64,000 nt of DNA from Alectoria sarmentosa (taxonomy: Eukaryota > Ascomycota > Lecanoromycetes > Lecanorales > Parmeliaceae): assembly GCA_009733775.1 (NCBI GenBank), contig WOGZ01000016.1, positions 186,001-250,000 of the forward strand, in the 5' to 3' direction. Under the pieces are notes generated by a model. That model was given only the letters and a program-made list of their open reading frames with translations, searched no databases and was not told the DNA's origin. Below, piece after piece: positions 61,953 through 64,000 of the stretch (positions are counted from its first letter, which is position 1; every line of letters starts with the position of its first letter). The translations under genes were made by a program, and so were the position numbers.

Positions 61953-64000
61953 ATGGTTCGCATACGCCTTCAAATCTGTGTCCTTCCCTGGGAGCAGCCC
62001 CGCGCATCGTCCTCCAGCAGCGCGCAACCGCGTCAAGAGACCGTGAAGTGGTGCGAACCATGCTCCGAAGACACTCATATGCAGGAGGTCTGCGATAGAA
62101 TTCTCTTGTCATGGGATGAGATGTTCAAGCCTTCCATGGGGTAAGTCGGGGCAGGAAAAGCGTACAGAATGTTTCGACACCGGGTCGCCCACCCTTAGCT
62201 TCTGAGCAGTGGTTCGGCAGATATCCAATCTCTTTACCACGGAGTCAAGACTGGCTCAGTTGCTCATGGAAAGAAGCAGGGGGGGCGGTGCGATGTCAAA
62301 GACCCTGTACTCCGCTAAGCATCAAAGCTAACTTGAGCCCTTCAATTAGGCCCTTAAATATACGACATCTCAAGACTGCCTATGGGGAGTATATAGATTT
62401 GGAGAAGCGAGTCGTCGGCGACCTCTTTGACGACAGAGGTGTAGACGGAAGTATCCGCAACTCGATCCTAGAGGTTCATAGGTATCCACCCGAGCCAGAT
62501 GAACAGATTTCACAACGGTTCTTTTCATTAGCTCCAAATTCGTCCGCTAGACCACGCAAACGCCCTCTTGAGCTGCCTACTCAGTCTTATCCCCCACGAA
62601 ATTCGCGAAACATACATCGTGAAATACCAAGTATCGAAGAGTCGGATGTCGAGACCGATAGGCCGTTCGGGACAGCACCCAAGCGGCAGTGCACAAACGA
62701 ATCAATGCTCAACAGGACATTCCACACACACCAGTCAATGGGAATGCGCAACGGACCGGGAGGTGGGTCGTATCACTCATCTCAGATCTCTGGAACGCAG
62801 GAATCGGTTCTTCAAGTACTTGACTCGCAGAAGTCGCCTGGAAAGAAGCGTACGTCTCGGTTGTGGCATCTATCCATTCCAATATTGACCTATAACGCAG
62901 ATGCTAATCCGTACGGTACACCAACGTCCCTTCCCTTCACCAGTCTACAAGAGTCTATCCCGGTCACTCAGATCGATCTCTCCGCAATACCGGACTCGCC
63001 ACTTGGCAGAGAAGCAACATCGGCTGGCGGAGCTTCTGGGGGAGCTATGCAGCTCGATCGACAGAGCACCAAATCAGAATCGCCTGAGCTCAGAATATCA
63101 GTTCATAAAGCGCCACCGGCAAATCCAATCGATGCATCCGGTGAGCAGCCTACTACCAGTGCAAAATCGCCAGAACCTCCAACAACCTCCTTTATCTTCA
63201 ACTCGGCGTTGCAACCAGTATCTGCTCTGCGCAGTGACGAGGATGCGAAGGACCATGGTCTCGGCGTTGGGCAAAAAGCCAGGAATCCAGTCGACGTCCA
63301 TCGGACTACTGAGCGCAGAACCTCGACAGTAGATTCAGCACTCCCAGAAGCCGTCCGAAGCAACAGCAAGACTTTACGCGAGTCAGATCCCATCTTTGAC
63401 CCTATCGAATCAGACACTGAGAGCTTTCATGAAAAGCAACAGATGCAGAGTGCAAAGCGCCTCAGGTCCAGCAGGATTCCTACCACAAGCTTCTCATCGC
63501 CTCGCGCACTCAACAAAGCAGGAACAGATAGCAGAAGCGGCCAATTCCTCGTGCCTTCTGTTCCGAAATCGCGTACAATCGGGGCCTGTGTCTCATTAGG
63601 TGAAGTCACCAGCCCAGGCTCGCGCGAGGAAAATGAAGAACCAAGACGAGACCTCCAAGATGCAAATGTGAGCGCTCAAAAGGATATAGAGCTACTTGGC
63701 AAACATGATACCGACTCTCCTGAACATGCTCACTCTGAGCCCTGCCACGATGGGCAAACAAAAACATCCTGCGAAACGTCGAAAAAGGACACGGGACGAG
63801 ATGAAGTTATGAGTGAAGACAAGACCTCATCTCAAGCTACTACTTTATGGTCACAAGAATCCAATGTTTCTGCCGAGGGGACAGAAGAATCAGTTGTCCG
63901 GCAAAGTGACAATCTCGCGTCAAACCAGGACCAGGATCCCAATGAAACAACGCCCTTGATTCGTGATGTCAATGGTTTGACTCACAATTCAGATGAGAAT
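61953..64000 (+). CDS. Dnt1/Net1-like nucleolar protein, 5' part (runs off right edge)
   Basis: The reading frame starts MVRIRLQICVLPWEQPRASS (exon 61953-62140). It continues after a 209-base intron (GTAAGT...ATTAG) as GPLNIRHLKTAYGEYIDLEK and VVGDLFDDRGVDGSI (62350-62849). After a 51-base intron (62850-62900) it continues as HANPYGTPTSLPFTSLQE and stays open to the window end. The N-terminal part, a small beta-grasp-like region ending in the VGDLFDD motif, resembles the N-terminal domain of Dnt1/Net1/Tof2-type proteins. In yeasts these hold Cdc14-family phosphatase in the nucleolus. The rest is disordered, Ser/Pro- and acid-rich, as in that family. The assignment comes from recalled family wording and is moderate. 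About 620 residues are visible. The first intron is longer than the local norm. Confidence 0.55.

Overview
The window is nuclear DNA of a filamentous ascomycete (Pezizomycotina). The genes carry short GT-AG introns of about 47-60 bases, spacing is compact, and the families are typical of the group: a Zn2Cys6 regulator, a CSC1/DUF221 channel, an NpgA-type phosphopantetheinyl transferase, an intronless GH64 glucanase and F-box expansions. The class (Dothideomycetes, Eurotiomycetes or other) cannot be fixed from the sequence alone. I see no tRNA or rRNA gene, no intact transposon and no CRISPR array.

Layout. 1-10 kb: 5' part of a Zn2Cys6 factor (-), an AIG1/FAR-17a-like membrane protein (+), the unfolded-protein-response sensor IRE1 (-) and chaperonin subunit CCT2 (-). 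10-22.4 kb: a GH64 beta-1,3-glucanase (+), a long gene-poor stretch holding a decayed PCH2/TRIP13 AAA+ ATPase (-), a CSC1-type channel (+) and an F-box protein with a large C-terminal region (+). 23.5-31 kb: mismatch-repair gene MSH3 (-), then a tandem pair of related F-box genes, the first broken by frameshifts and the second intact (+). 32-43 kb: a zinc-finger protein (-), BET2 (-), a RhoGAP (+), mitochondrial ribosomal protein mS29 (-) and ribosome-biogenesis factor RRS1 (+), the last two diverging from a 232-base promoter. 43-51 kb: an eight-exon, roughly 1850-residue protein (-) that I tentatively compare with the meiotic axis core family SYCP2/Red1/Rec10, and an Sfp-type phosphopantetheinyl transferase (-). 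51-64 kb: a decayed cytochrome P450 (-), a GGCT-like protein (+) behind a helically phased array of GATA motifs, a long stretch without recognised genes, an MFS sugar transporter (+), and the 5' part of a Dnt1/Net1-like nucleolar protein (+) running off the right edge.

Most intact genes are housekeeping and do not form one pathway, nor a biosynthetic cluster. The most notable content is what has been lost: a PCH2 relic with an intron still recognisable, a P450 relic, and an F-box paralogue whose first break is an exact 13-base tandem duplication. The PCH2 loss is striking because the same window carries a candidate chromosome-axis gene, and PCH2/TRIP13 is known to remodel the HORMA proteins that bind such axes. 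The axis identification rests on domain order and coiled-coil character, not on a search.

Exon-intron structures were built by hand from splice signals and reading-frame continuity. Where I could check them, the exon lengths sum to whole codons.
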